Source: JBCBGF01 sp039193455 (GTDB lineage: Bacteria; Pseudomonadota; Alphaproteobacteria; Rhodobacterales; Rhodobacteraceae). From it: a stretch of DNA of 64,000 nt. The stretch covers positions 14,957 through 78,956 of the forward strand of contig JBCCWO010000018.1 in the NCBI GenBank assembly GCA_039193455.1. The letters run 5' to 3'. Shown here one piece after another: positions 8,246-16,553 of this stretch. The position numbers and the translations under genes are program-made. The notes under the pieces were generated by a model, which had not been told where the DNA came from, made no database searches, and saw nothing but the letters and a program-made list of their open reading frames with translations. The stretch's first letter is position 1. Every line of letters begins with the position of its first letter.

Positions 8246-10176
8246 CAGGCCCGGCGGGTTGACGAGATGTCGGCGATGCCAAGCGTCGCAAGCACCTTGG
8301 CTTCGATGTCTTCGGCGTTCAATTTGGCGACCGCGTACATGTCCCGGGGGCTCGCCTGATCGATGAAGATGTCGGGCAAGACCATCGAGCGATAGCGGAT
8401 CCCCGTGTCAAACACGCCCTCTTCGGCCAGAAGCTGCGCCACGTGGCTGCCAAATCCGCCAACCGCGCCTTCCTCGATCGTGATCAGCGCCTCATGATCG
8501 CGCGCCAGTTGCAGGATCAGGTCGCGATCCAAGGGCTTGGCAAACCGCGCATCGGCAATCGTGGGCGTGATCCCGCGCGCGCCCAGCGCCTCGGCCGCGG
8601 CTTCCACCTCGGCCAGCCGGGTCCCAAAGGACAAAAGCGCCACCTGCTTGCCCTCTCGGATCATCCGGCCCTTGCCGATCTCGATGGGCTCGCCGCGTTC
8701 GGGCATCTCAACGCCCGCGGCTTCGCCGCGTGGGAACCGGAACGCAATCGGCCCCGCATCATGCGCCGCCGCGGTGGCCACCATGTGCACCAGCTCGGCC
8801 TCATCCGCCGCCGCCATCACCACAAACCCGGGCAAGTTAGACAGGTATCCCACGTCAAACGCCCCCGCATGTGTCGCGCCATCCGCGCCGACCAGCCCGG
8901 CCCGGTCAATCGCGAACCGCACGGGCAGCCGCTGGATCGCCACGTCATGGACGACCTGATCGTAGCCGCGCTGCAGGAAGGTCGAATAGATCGCGCAAAA
9001 CGGCTTCATCCCGCCCGCCGCCAACCCGGCACAGAACGTCACGCCGTGCTGTTCCGCAATGCCAACATCAAAGCAGCGCGAGGGATAGCGTTCGGCAAAA
9101 AGCTTCAGCCCCGTCCCATCGGGCATCGCCGCGGTCACCGCCACGATCTTGTCATCGCGCGCGGCCTCATCGATCAGGCTGTCGGCGAAGACGCGGGTAT
9201 AGCTTGGGGCGTTCGACGGGGCCTTCTTCTGCTCGCCCGTGACCACATCAAACTTGGAAACGCCATGCCCCTTGTCGCGGGCCTCTTCGGCCGGGGCATA
9301 GCCCTTGCCCTTCTTGGTGATCGCGTGGATCAGGATCGGCCCGGTCGCGCGTTCCTTCACCGTGCGCAGCACCGGCAAAAGCTGGTCCATGTCATGCCCA
9401 TCGATAGGCCCGAGATAGGAAAACCCAAGTTCCTCGAACAGCGTGCCCCCGACGGTCAGGTGCTTGACCATGTCCTTGGCCCGCCGCGCGCCCTCTTGCA
9501 GCGGTTCGGGCAACAGGCTGACCGCGCCCTTGGCCGCCGCTTTCAATTCCTGAAACGGGGCACCCGCATAAAGCCGGGACAGGTATTGCGACATTGCCCC
9601 CACCGGCGGGGCAATCGACATCTCGTTATCGTTCAGAATGACGATCAGCCGCTTGTCCAGATGGCCCGCATTGTTCATCGCCTCATAGGCCATGCCCGCG
9701 CTCATCGCGCCGTCGCCGATCACCGCGATGCAATCGCCGATCCCATGCTCGGGCGATCCGCCCAGATCGCGCGCCACCGCAAAGCCCAGCGCGGCCGAGA
9801 TCGAGGTCGACGAATGCGCCGCCCCGAATGGGTCATAGGCGCTTTCCGATCGCTTGGTGAACCCCGACAGCCCGTCCTTCTGGCGCAGCGTCCGGATCCG
9901 ATCCCGCCGCCCGGTCAGGATCTTGTGGGGATAGCACTGGTGGCTCACATCCCAGATGATCCGGTCCTTCGGCGCATCGAACACCGCGTGCAGCGCCACG
10001 GTCAGCTCAACCACCCCCAGCCCCGCGCCCAGATGCCCGCCGGTTTCCGACACCGCGCTGATCGTCTCGGCGCGCAGTTCATCGGCCAGTCGGCGCAGGT
10101 CGCTGTCGCCAAATACCTTCAGATCCGCCGGCACAGACACGCGGTCCAAAAGCGGGGTGCTGGGTCGTTTGCTCAT
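8245..10176 (-). CDS. dxs: 1-deoxy-D-xylulose-5-phosphate synthase
   Basis: This thiamine-diphosphate enzyme of 643 residues makes DXP from pyruvate and glyceraldehyde 3-phosphate, the first step of the MEP isoprenoid pathway. Visible landmarks are SHQCYPHKILTGR, the ThDP motif GDGAMSAGMAYEAMNNAG, SYLGPIDGHD, the pyrimidine-domain GIAEQHGVTFCAGLA, and DRAGLVGADGATHAG. It follows ispA by 18 bases and is coupled to the Pr6Pr-like gene. Length and motifs are fully typical. Confidence 0.97.
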   Translation of the reverse strand: MSKRPSTPLLDRVSVPADLKVFGDSDLRRLADELRAETISAVSETGGHLGAGLGVVELTVALHAVFDAPKDRIIWDVSHQCYPHKILTGRRDRIRTLRQKDGLSGFTKRSESAYDPFGAAHSSTSISAALGFAVARDLGGSPEHGIGDCIAVIGDGAMSAGMAYEAMNNAGHLDKRLIVILNDNEMSIAPPVGAMSQYLSRLYAGAPFQELKAAAKGAVSLLPEPLQEGARRAKDMVKHLTVGGTLFEELGFSYLGPIDGHDMDQLLPVLRTVKERATGPILIHAITKKGKGYAPAEEARDKGHGVSKFDVVTGEQKKAPSNAPSYTRVFADSLIDEAARDDKIVAVTAAMPDGTGLKLFAERYPSRCFDVGIAEQHGVTFCAGLAAGGMKPFCAIYSTFLQRGYDQVVHDVAIQRLPVRFAIDRAGLVGADGATHAGAFDVGYLSNLPGFVVMAAADEAELVHMVATAAAHDAGPIAFRFPRGEAAGVEMPERGEPIEIGKGRMIREGKQVALLSFGTRLAEVEAAAEALGARGITPTIADARFAKPLDRDLILQLARDHEALITIEEGAVGGFGSHVAQLLAEEGVFDTGIRYRSMVLPDIFIDQASPRDMYAVAKLNAEDIEAKVLATLGIADISSTRRA

Positions 10177-10194
10177 CGGTCCTCCCGGGCGCCG

Positions 10195-11064
10195 CTATGA
10201 CGTGCGCGAGATAACGAAGCGCGCCGCATCCCGCAAGTTTTCAGCCGTCGCGCCATAGGGATCTAGCGCGGTACAGGCATCGTCCACCAGGTCCGCCGCG
10301 CGGGACTTGGCCGCATCAAGCCCAAGCAGCGACACAAACGTGGCCTTCCCGGCCTCGGCGTCCTTTTGCAGCCGCTTCCCGGCGGTGGCGGTGTCACCCT
10401 CAACGTCCAGCACATCGTCCGCAATCTGAAACGCCAACCCCAGTGCCCGCGCATAGGCGCGCAAGGGTGCGGTATCCGCCTCGCCAAGGATCGCCCCGGC
10501 CTCTGCCGACCACGAAATCAGCGCGCCGGTCTTGTTGCCCTGCAACTCGGTGATCTCGTCCAGCGACAGCGCCCGCCCGGCGGTCTCTGCCGCGATGTCC
10601 TGCGCCTGGCCCAACACCATGCCTTCCGCCCCCGCCGCCCGCGCCAGCGATCCGATCAGAGCGACCCGCACCTTCGGGCTGTCATGGCAGGCCGGTTCCG
10701 ACAACAGCTCAAACGCTAGGGTTTGGAGTGCGTCGCCCACCAGAACCGCCGTCGCCTCGTCCCATTTGACATGTACCGTGGGTTGCCCGCGCCGCAAATC
10801 GTCGTCGTCCATGCAGGGCAGGTCGTCATGCACCAGCGAATAGGCATGCAGCGCCTCGATCGCGCCCGCGGTGACAACCGATTGTTCCGGGGCAATCCCA
10901 AAGAGCGCGGCAGCCTCGATCACCAGGTACCCGCGCAGGCGTTTTCCGCCCGAAAGCGCGTGTCTTAGACCCTGTTCCAGCGGAAGATCGCCCTGCGGAA
11001 GGCTCGCATCCAGAAACGCCTGGATCGCTCCGGCCCGCGCCGTCAGTCGCTCGTGAAAGCTCAC
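10195..11064 (-). CDS. ispA: Short-chain polyprenyl diphosphate synthase (farnesyl diphosphate synthase)
   Basis: The 289-residue all-helical prenyltransferase has both aspartate-rich motifs: DDLPCMDDDDLRRG, and DDVLD within the segment QIADDVLDVEGD. GGKRLRGYL lies near residue 45. It condenses IPP with DMAPP/GPP to farnesyl diphosphate. The frame stays open to 11160, but a GTG at 11064 overlapping the xseB stop (GTGA) begins the conserved sequence and is chosen. The order xseB-ispA-dxs is common in proteobacteria and links precursor supply to chain elongation. Confidence 0.94.
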   Translation of the reverse strand: MSFHERLTARAGAIQAFLDASLPQGDLPLEQGLRHALSGGKRLRGYLVIEAAALFGIAPEQSVVTAGAIEALHAYSLVHDDLPCMDDDDLRRGQPTVHVKWDEATAVLVGDALQTLAFELLSEPACHDSPKVRVALIGSLARAAGAEGMVLGQAQDIAAETAGRALSLDEITELQGNKTGALISWSAEAGAILGEADTAPLRAYARALGLAFQIADDVLDVEGDTATAGKRLQKDAEAGKATFVSLLGLDAAKSRAADLVDDACTALDPYGATAENLRDAARFVISRTS

Positions 11065-11303
11065 ATGCCCTCGACAGGGGTTGTCCCTGTCGGCTGACCG
11101 TTCTGATCCAGCTTGATCGCGGCCACTTTCTCCTCGGCATCTTTCAGCTTGGCCTCGCAATGGGCCTTGAGCAGCGCCCCGCGTTCATAAAGCGCGATGG
11201 ACTTTTCCAACTCCACGTTCCCGCTGTCGAGCTGGGTGACGATGGCCTCGAGCTCGCGCATGGCGTCCTCAAAGCTCATCTCTTCGATTTTGGCGTCGCT
11301 CAT
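11061..11303 (-). CDS. xseB: Exodeoxyribonuclease VII small subunit
   Basis: This 80-residue helical protein has the family core SFEDAMRELEAIVTQLDSGNVELEKSIALYERGALLKAHCEAKLKDAEEKV, read here in short pieces as two coiled helices. It binds XseA to form the single-strand exonuclease VII; xseA is not in this window. The gene overlaps the stop of the HDAC-like gene upstream (ATGA) and the start of ispA downstream (GTGA), so all three are translationally coupled. Confidence 0.95.
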   Translation of the reverse strand: MSDAKIEEMSFEDAMRELEAIVTQLDSGNVELEKSIALYERGALLKAHCEAKLKDAEEKVAAIKLDQNGQPTGTTPVEGM

Positions 11304-12235
11304 TGCCCCCGCTCCATCAAAACCCGCACATGGGCGGCCACGGAGGCGCCCAGCGCGTTCAGATCATAGCCGCCTTCCAGTGTCGAGACCACGCGCCCGC
11401 CCGCATGGGCGTCGGCCACATCGCAGATTGCCTGCGTGACCCAGGCAAAATCCTCGTCGTGCCACAGCAGGTTCGCCAACGGGTCATCCGCATGGGCATC
11501 AAACCCGGCCGAGATCAGCACAAGTTCGGGTGCAAAATCATCGAGCGCCGGCAAAACCTCATCGCTATAGGCCCGCTGCATCGCCACCCCGCCGGTCATC
11601 GGGGCCAGCGGCAGGTTCATGATGTTGTCATGCGCCCCGGTTTCATGCGCCGCGCCTGTTCCGGGATAAAGCGGCATCTGGTGGGACGAGACAAAGAGGA
11701 CCCGGGGCTCGTCCCACAACAGATCCTGCGTGCCGTTGCCGTGATGCACATCGAAATCGACAACGGCGACACGGTCCAGCCCATGCACCTCCAGCGCGTA
11801 CTTCGCTGCAATAGACACGGATCCAAACAGGCAAAACCCCATCGCGGTCGCCTTTTCCGCGTGGTGCCCCGGCGGGCGGCAGGCGACGAACGCGTTTTGA
11901 ACATCGCCGCCCAGCACCGCATCCAAGGCGGCACAGTTCGCGCCAACGGCCCGCATCGCCGCCTCCAGCGAGCCCGCCATTACGTGGGTGTCGCCATCGA
12001 GCGCGACCCACCCCTCCTCGGGGATCGCGTCGGTGACGCGGTCGACATAGTCCTGCGGGTGACAACGCAGCACATCGGCGACTTGCCCCATCGGGGCGTC
12101 GCGGCGATCCAGTGCGTCAAATTCCGGCGCCGACAGGGCGGCCTTGATCGCCTGCAACCGCGCGGCCCGCTCGGGGTGGCCCGGTGTCGTGACATGGCCT
12201 TCAAAAGCGGCGTGATGATAAAGCGCGGTCGTCAT
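11300..12235 (-). CDS. Histone deacetylase family (acetoin utilisation-like) hydrolase
   Basis: This arginase/deacetylase-fold enzyme has 311 residues. Visible family motifs are TPGHPERAARL near the start, CRPPGHHAEKATAMGFC, the metal and charge-relay segment VDFDVHHGNGTQD, SSHQMPLYPGTG, and ISAGFDAHADDPL. It is predicted to remove acyl groups from an amine such as acetylpolyamine or a protein lysine; the true substrate is unknown. It is first in the operon with xseB, ispA and dxs, a frequent arrangement in Rhodobacteraceae. Confidence 0.9.
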   Translation of the reverse strand: MTTALYHHAAFEGHVTTPGHPERAARLQAIKAALSAPEFDALDRRDAPMGQVADVLRCHPQDYVDRVTDAIPEEGWVALDGDTHVMAGSLEAAMRAVGANCAALDAVLGGDVQNAFVACRPPGHHAEKATAMGFCLFGSVSIAAKYALEVHGLDRVAVVDFDVHHGNGTQDLLWDEPRVLFVSSHQMPLYPGTGAAHETGAHDNIMNLPLAPMTGGVAMQRAYSDEVLPALDDFAPELVLISAGFDAHADDPLANLLWHDEDFAWVTQAICDVADAHAGGRVVSTLEGGYDLNALGASVAAHVRVLMERGQ

Positions 12236-12265
12236 ATCGGATGCCGGATCAGGGTCTAATCCGGC

Positions 12266-12979
12266 TCAATCCGGCGCCAGCATATAGCCCGCGCCTCGGA
12301 CGGTTTGCAGATAGCGGGGTTGTTTCGGGTCGCTCTCCAGCTTGCGCCGCAGCCGCGTGACCTGCACATCCACCGCCCGTTCCTGCGCCTGTCCGCCATC
12401 CTTGCCGCCTGCGCGGCCCAGATCCTCGACCAATTTGCCCCGGCCCACCGGTTCCCCCGGCGTCGCGGCAAAGATCCGCATCAGCTGGCTTTCCGTCGCG
12501 GTCAGCCGCACGGGCGTCTCGCCCTCCCACAGCTTGCCCTTCTCGACATCATAGCGCAGCGGCCCCAGATGCAGCACCTTCGGCCCCGCTTCGGTCGCCT
12601 CTTCCTGCGGCACACGCCGCAGGATCGCGTTGATCCGAAGCAGCAGCTCGCGCGGCTCGAACGGTTTGGCCAGATAGTCATCCGCCCCGGCCTCAAGCCC
12701 GCGGATCCGATCCTCGGTATCACCCTTGGCGGTCAACAAAAGGATCGGCGTCGCGATTTCCTGACGGATGGATTCCGTGAAGGCGATCCCATCCTCGCCC
12801 GGCATCATCACATCGAGCACGATCAGATCGAACTCAAGCCCGTCCAACAGCCGCCGCGCATGGGCCGCATCGCGCGCGGCAGAGACAAAAAACCCCTGCT
12901 TGGCCAGGAACTTTTGCAAGAGCCCCCGGATACGTTCATCGTCATCGACGATCATCAGATGTGGATCTGCGTCGATCAT
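12266..12979 (-). CDS. petR: OmpR-type response regulator, PetR-like
   Basis: The receiver domain (about 10-120) has the acidic pocket DDDE near the start, the phospho-acceptor in LIVLDVMMPGEDG and the conserved lysine in LAKPFEPREL. A C-terminal winged-helix domain (about 140-235) ends in VDVQVTRLRRKLESDPKQPRYLQTVRGAGY. It overlaps petP by four bases. The MarR-then-response-regulator pair matches the petPR arrangement known from Rhodobacter capsulatus, hence the symbol. No sensor kinase gene is adjacent, and the cytochrome bc1 genes are not in this window. Confidence 0.82.
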   Translation of the reverse strand: MIDADPHLMIVDDDERIRGLLQKFLAKQGFFVSAARDAAHARRLLDGLEFDLIVLDVMMPGEDGIAFTESIRQEIATPILLLTAKGDTEDRIRGLEAGADDYLAKPFEPRELLLRINAILRRVPQEEATEAGPKVLHLGPLRYDVEKGKLWEGETPVRLTATESQLMRIFAATPGEPVGRGKLVEDLGRAGGKDGGQAQERAVDVQVTRLRRKLESDPKQPRYLQTVRGAGYMLAPD

Positions 12980-13479
12980 CCCCCGCTATCCTTCGCCTCG
13001 TCGAAATGCGCCCGCATTTCGGGGTCCATCATGGCCTCCAGCACCTGCCGGAACCCGACCACTGCCTCCGGCCCCGCGGCGCGGTAGGCCGTGCGCATCC
13101 GCTTGCGCTGGGCCTCGGACAAGGACCGCTCAAGCGCCGCCCCGGCCTCGGTCAGAAACAGGTGCCGTTCGCGTTTGTCGCGCGTTCCCACCCGGCTTTC
13201 AACCAGCCCGTCCTCAATCAGCGAGCGCAGCACGCGGTTCAGCGACTGTTTGGTGACGCCCAGGATCGCCAGCAGGTTGTTCACCGTCGTTCCCGGAAAG
13301 CGGTTGATGAAATGCACCGCGCGGTGGTGGGCGCGGCCATAGGCATGGTCTTCGAGAATGCGATCAGGATCCGCCGTAAAGCCGCGATAGGCAAAGAACA
13401 TCGCCTCGATGCCTTTGCGCAGCTGCTCGTCGGTCAGAAACAAAAGGCTTTCGCTGCTTTGCCCGCCGCCTTCGGCCAT
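12976..13479 (-). CDS. petP: MarR-family transcriptional regulator, PetP-like
   Basis: This 167-residue winged-helix regulator has the MarR core: HHRAVHFINRFPGTTVNNLLAILGVTKQSLNRVL forms the recognition helix, and GLVESRVGTRDKRERHLFLTEAG forms the wing with the conserved DxR. It is upstream of and coupled to the petR-like gene. The intergenic region to ilvE holds two copies of a palindromic 13-base motif that this protein or another regulator could bind. The regulated genes cannot be told from sequence. Confidence 0.82.
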   Translation of the reverse strand: MAEGGGQSSESLLFLTDEQLRKGIEAMFFAYRGFTADPDRILEDHAYGRAHHRAVHFINRFPGTTVNNLLAILGVTKQSLNRVLRSLIEDGLVESRVGTRDKRERHLFLTEAGAALERSLSEAQRKRMRTAYRAAGPEAVVGFRQVLEAMMDPEMRAHFDEAKDSGG

Positions 13480-13562
13480 CGGTCCCGAACCCTCCCCGTT
13501 TCGGCGATTTTATGTCAGCCTTGTTGACATTCCAAGAATCAATTGCTAGCTCACGCTCACAA

Positions 13563-13606
13563 TTTGCGCAATAAAAGTCCGCATCGGACCTACTTTGCGC
13601 AATAAA
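13563..13606. promoter_or_regulatory. Two direct repeats of TTTGCGCAATAAA between petP and ilvE
   Basis: The 13-base motif occurs at 13563-13575 and 13594-13606, exactly 31 bases apart (three helical turns). Each copy contains the 8-base palindrome TTGCGCAA. A TTGACA-like hexamer lies at 13524-13529. The position just upstream of ilvE and between divergent genes suggests an operator, but the binding protein is not known. Confidence 0.5.
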
Positions 13607-13646
13607 TGAAAAATGACCCAAAGGGTCGGCTGGAAGGAAGACTGCA

Positions 13647-14516
13647 ATGGCCGGTGCGTATGACGATCGTGATGGCGTCATCTGGATGGATGGCAAGCTG
13701 ATCCCCTGGCGGGACGCCAACGTGCATATCCTGACCCATGCGATGCACTATGCCTCGTCGGTGTTTGAGGGTGAGCGCGCCTATTCCGGCAATATCTTCG
13801 AAAGCCGCAAGCACTCCGAACGGCTGCATGCCTCGGCCGGGATGATCGATTTCGAGATCCCGTGGACAGTCGATGAAATCGAGGCCGCCAAGTACGAGGT
13901 GCTCAAGGCCAACGGGTTCGACGACGCCTATGTCCGCGCCGTCGCCTGGCGCAGCGCGGGCGAAGACATGGGCGTCGCCGCCGCCCGCAACCCCGTCCGC
14001 CTGGCCATCGCCGCCTGGGAATGGGGGGCTTACTATGGGGATAGCAAGTTCAAGGGCGCCAAGCTCGACATCTCGAAATGGAAACGCCCCTCGCCCGAGA
14101 CGATCCCAAGCCACGCCAAGGCCGCCGGTCTCTACATGATCTGCACCATGTCCAAACACGCCGCCGAGGCAAAGGGCTGTGCGGACGCGATGATGTTCGA
14201 CTACCGCGGCTACGTGGCCGAGGCGACGGGGGCCAATATCTTCTTCGTCAAGGACGGCGAGGTGCACACCCCCGACCCCGACTGTTTTCTCAACGGCATC
14301 ACCCGGCAAACGGTGATCGGCATGCTGGAAGACCGCCAGATCAAGGTCCACACCCGCCACATCATGCCCGAAGAACTCGAAGGGTTCGAGCAGTGCTGGC
14401 TGACCGGAACCGCCGCCGAAGTGACGCCCGTGGGCCAGATCGGGGATTGGAACTTCGAGGTTGGCGCGCTGACGCGCGATATTGCGGAGGGGTATGAGAA
14501 GCTGGTGCGGAGTTAG
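13647..14516 (+). CDS. ilvE: Branched-chain amino acid aminotransferase
   Basis: This fold-type IV PLP enzyme of 289 residues transfers amino groups between glutamate and the keto acids of leucine, isoleucine and valine. The motif HAMHYASSVFEGERAY (31-46) is typical of IlvE. The Schiff-base lysine is probably Lys158 in SHAKAAGLY, and YRGYVAEATGANIFFVKDG marks the PLP phosphate site. A GGAAGGAAG ribosome site precedes the ATG. The gene is monocistronic and divergent from petP. Confidence 0.93.
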   Translation: MAGAYDDRDGVIWMDGKLIPWRDANVHILTHAMHYASSVFEGERAYSGNIFESRKHSERLHASAGMIDFEIPWTVDEIEAAKYEVLKANGFDDAYVRAVAWRSAGEDMGVAAARNPVRLAIAAWEWGAYYGDSKFKGAKLDISKWKRPSPETIPSHAKAAGLYMICTMSKHAAEAKGCADAMMFDYRGYVAEATGANIFFVKDGEVHTPDPDCFLNGITRQTVIGMLEDRQIKVHTRHIMPEELEGFEQCWLTGTAAEVTPVGQIGDWNFEVGALTRDIAEGYEKLVRS

Positions 14517-14530
14517 CTACGGAGAAACTA

Positions 14531-15004
14531 TCAGCGCTCTAGCCTGGTCACTTGCAAGGCGAAGTCGATCCTTACCTCATCAGATAACGACCAAAAATCA
14601 CGAAGAAGCGTTTCTACCTTTTGAATATCGTTCCTGATGATCGAGTTCTCATGCGTCGATAAGGGGTTGTAGTCGGCTTCCTGGCGTTTGTTCTTCAAAT
14701 CAACAAATGCCTGCGCAGTCCGCCGGACTTCCCTCGGAAGATCAGCATTGCTCCCAAGCTTGCGGGCATGCTGCTCCATTTTTCCGTGATCAGGATATCT
14801 GTATATTGCGACATAGATACGCGAGAACGCCTTGGAGAGCTTTACGGCGTTGAGCGGTTCGACCAGTGCCGAACAGATCGCGTGAAAGACCGCATAGTAG
14901 AGATCGCTTTGTGCGCGCCTCAAGTCGCTTTCGGTGATGCTCGAAACCTCTGTAGACAGGCGCTTCTTGGCGCAATCTAGAAGTTCGTCACTCAGCTGCT
15001 TCAA
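14531..15004 (-). CDS. HEPN-like helical protein, second gene of a two-gene module
   Basis: The protein has about 157 residues and is all-helical by pattern. It has SDLYYAVFHAICSAL, resembling the conserved YYAxFHA helix of HEPN proteins, and NKRQEADYNPL, resembling their RxxADY C-terminal motif. The RxxxxxH ribonuclease motif of toxin HEPNs is not obvious. The frame is open to a TTG at 15028, but TTG at 15004 has AGGAAG nine bases upstream and is chosen. It overlaps the preceding gene by 17 bases. Base composition is lower in GC than the neighbours, which fits acquisition. The function is not known. Confidence 0.6.
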   Translation of the reverse strand: MKQLSDELLDCAKKRLSTEVSSITESDLRRAQSDLYYAVFHAICSALVEPLNAVKLSKAFSRIYVAIYRYPDHGKMEQHARKLGSNADLPREVRRTAQAFVDLKNKRQEADYNPLSTHENSIIRNDIQKVETLLRDFWSLSDEVRIDFALQVTRLER

Positions 15005-15263
15005 GTCGTTCAGCTTCCTTTGAGGCAAAGCTTACAACGGGGGAAAGCTCATCGCCCGCAGCACTCCAAACTACATCAACTACGTCCTGCATTTTTTCCG
15101 CATCAAGCGGAACAGAGCCACCGTTGTACTCTATGTCTACCCAAATCACATCAATTCCATCAGAGTTGCGAGCGTGATTAACTGCTACTCCGACCAGTAC
15201 GGCATCCGGGAACTCATCTGAGAATGCCTTAGCAACAACGTTTTCCATTTCAGCTAAGCTCAT
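14988..15263 (-). CDS. Small protein of unknown function, partner of the HEPN-like gene
   Basis: This 91-residue alpha/beta protein has a start chosen by GGAGG six bases before the ATG. Its middle, GIDVIWVDIEYNGGSV, reads as paired beta strands with Asp residues. The tail is acidic (KEAERLEAAE), and its last codons overlap the start of the HEPN-like gene. HEPN proteins are often encoded after a small nucleotidyltransferase, but the GSxARG signature of that family is absent here, so the comparison is positional only. The flanking 15264-15330 is AT-rich and may hold the promoter. Confidence 0.6.
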   Translation of the reverse strand: MSLAEMENVVAKAFSDEFPDAVLVGVAVNHARNSDGIDVIWVDIEYNGGSVPLDAEKMQDVVDVVWSAAGDELSPVVSFASKEAERLEAAE

Positions 15264-15372
15264 ATGACGCCTCCAAAGCACCCACAGTATACTACATAAT
15301 CAAATAATTTCAATGAGTTATGCATCCTATAACTGACTCAAAAGACTCGACTTTTTTTGATCCCCTTCTCTT

Positions 15373-16299
15373 TTACTGCATCCCCTTCGCCCGCACCTTC
15401 GATTCGGCGGCCCGGCGCAGGCCCAGCTGCCGCTCGCGCAGGAAAATCGCCACGCCGGACCCGATGATCAGCGTCGCCCCCGCCAGCATTTGCAGCGTGG
15501 GCACCTCGGCAAACACGAACCAGCCGATCAGGATGGCCGAGATCATCGAGGTATAGGTAAAGGGCGCCAGCGTGCCCGCCTCGGCAAAGCGGTAGGAATT
15601 GGTCAAGAGCATCTGACCCAACACCCCGACCAGCCCCGCACCGATGAGGAAACCCCATTCCCATCCCGTGGGCCAGACCCAGCCGAAGGGCACGGTCAAA
15701 AGCGCTACCGCGCTGGCGGTCACCGCAAAGTAGAAAACGATTGCCGCCGGATGCTCGGTCCCCGTCATTCGTTTGACGAAGATCTGCGCAAAGGCCGCGC
15801 AGGTGGCCGAGCCCAGGACCAGCGCGGCCCCGATCAGCTGCGTTGACGAGCCTTCGACCGACAATTGCGGCCACAGGATCACCAGCACCCCGAACAGACC
15901 CACCGCCACAGCGGTCAGGCGGATGATCCGCACCCGCTCACCCAGCATCAGGGCCGCGAAGATCACGATCAGGATCGGGGTCACGAACCGCAGGGCCGTG
16001 ACATCGGGCAGGGGCAGGAACTTCAGACCCGCAAAGCCCAGCCCCATCGCCGTTGTCCCCACCAGCCCGCGCCAGGCATGGCCCTTCCAGTTCTGCGTGC
16101 TCAGCGCCGTGGTGATCTGCCCCTGCGCCCCGTACCAGGCCACCAGGATCGGGATCGTGGCAAAGGCGCGAAAAAACACCGCCTGCCCGGCCGGAATGCG
16201 ATCGGCGGCCTTGATCAGGGCGGTCATCACCGTGAACAGCGTCACGGCCAGGATCATCAGCAAAATGCCCCGAAGCGGGCTGGGGGTGTCGGCGGGCAT
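15373..16299 (-). CDS. DMT-superfamily (EamA) transporter
   Basis: The 308 residues include ten hydrophobic segments in two EamA repeats (MILAVTLFTVMTALIKAADRIP at the start, and TYTSMISAILIGWFVFAEVP in the second half). This is an inner-membrane exporter of unknown substrate. The C-terminal tail is basic (RERQLGLRRAAESKVRAKG). It is one of two unrelated-position DMT genes in the window. It lies downstream of, and on the same strand as, a small basic protein gene and queG. Confidence 0.82.
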   Translation of the reverse strand: MPADTPSPLRGILLMILAVTLFTVMTALIKAADRIPAGQAVFFRAFATIPILVAWYGAQGQITTALSTQNWKGHAWRGLVGTTAMGLGFAGLKFLPLPDVTALRFVTPILIVIFAALMLGERVRIIRLTAVAVGLFGVLVILWPQLSVEGSSTQLIGAALVLGSATCAAFAQIFVKRMTGTEHPAAIVFYFAVTASAVALLTVPFGWVWPTGWEWGFLIGAGLVGVLGQMLLTNSYRFAEAGTLAPFTYTSMISAILIGWFVFAEVPTLQMLAGATLIIGSGVAIFLRERQLGLRRAAESKVRAKGMQ

Positions 16300-16340
16300 G
16301 GGCGCGGCCTACCCCATCGCGCGCCGCTCCGAAAGGTGGC

Positions 16341-16526
16341 TCAGGCGCTGGTGCGTGCGATCTGCAGGTAGCGCCGCAGCCGCAGCGCGTTGTTCATCGG
16401 GCGCGGGGCCCGCTCAATCACCTGGCTGTGCGGCCCACCAGATGACCGCATCCGCTCGATCCTGAGGTACTGGGAAAGCGACTGTCCGGCCCTGTGCCGG
16501 GGCCGGTCGACGATGTGTTTTGCCAT
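16341..16526 (-). CDS. Small basic hypothetical protein
   Basis: This is a 61-residue, arginine-rich protein with no membrane segment or recognised domain. Support comes from GGGAGG seven bases before the ATG, its place in line with queG upstream (27 bases after the queG stop) and an uninterrupted frame. I do not recognise the family. A spurious frame cannot be excluded because GC-rich DNA produces many open frames. Confidence 0.45.
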   Translation of the reverse strand: MAKHIVDRPRHRAGQSLSQYLRIERMRSSGGPHSQVIERAPRPMNNALRLRRYLQIARTSA

Positions 16527-16553
16527 CGGATCCTCCCTGATCAGAGCCTGACC

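Noticed and set aside
8443..10200. A 585-codon plus-strand frame antisense to dxs
   Set aside because: Its translation is low-complexity and basic, and it mirrors a well-supported enzyme gene.
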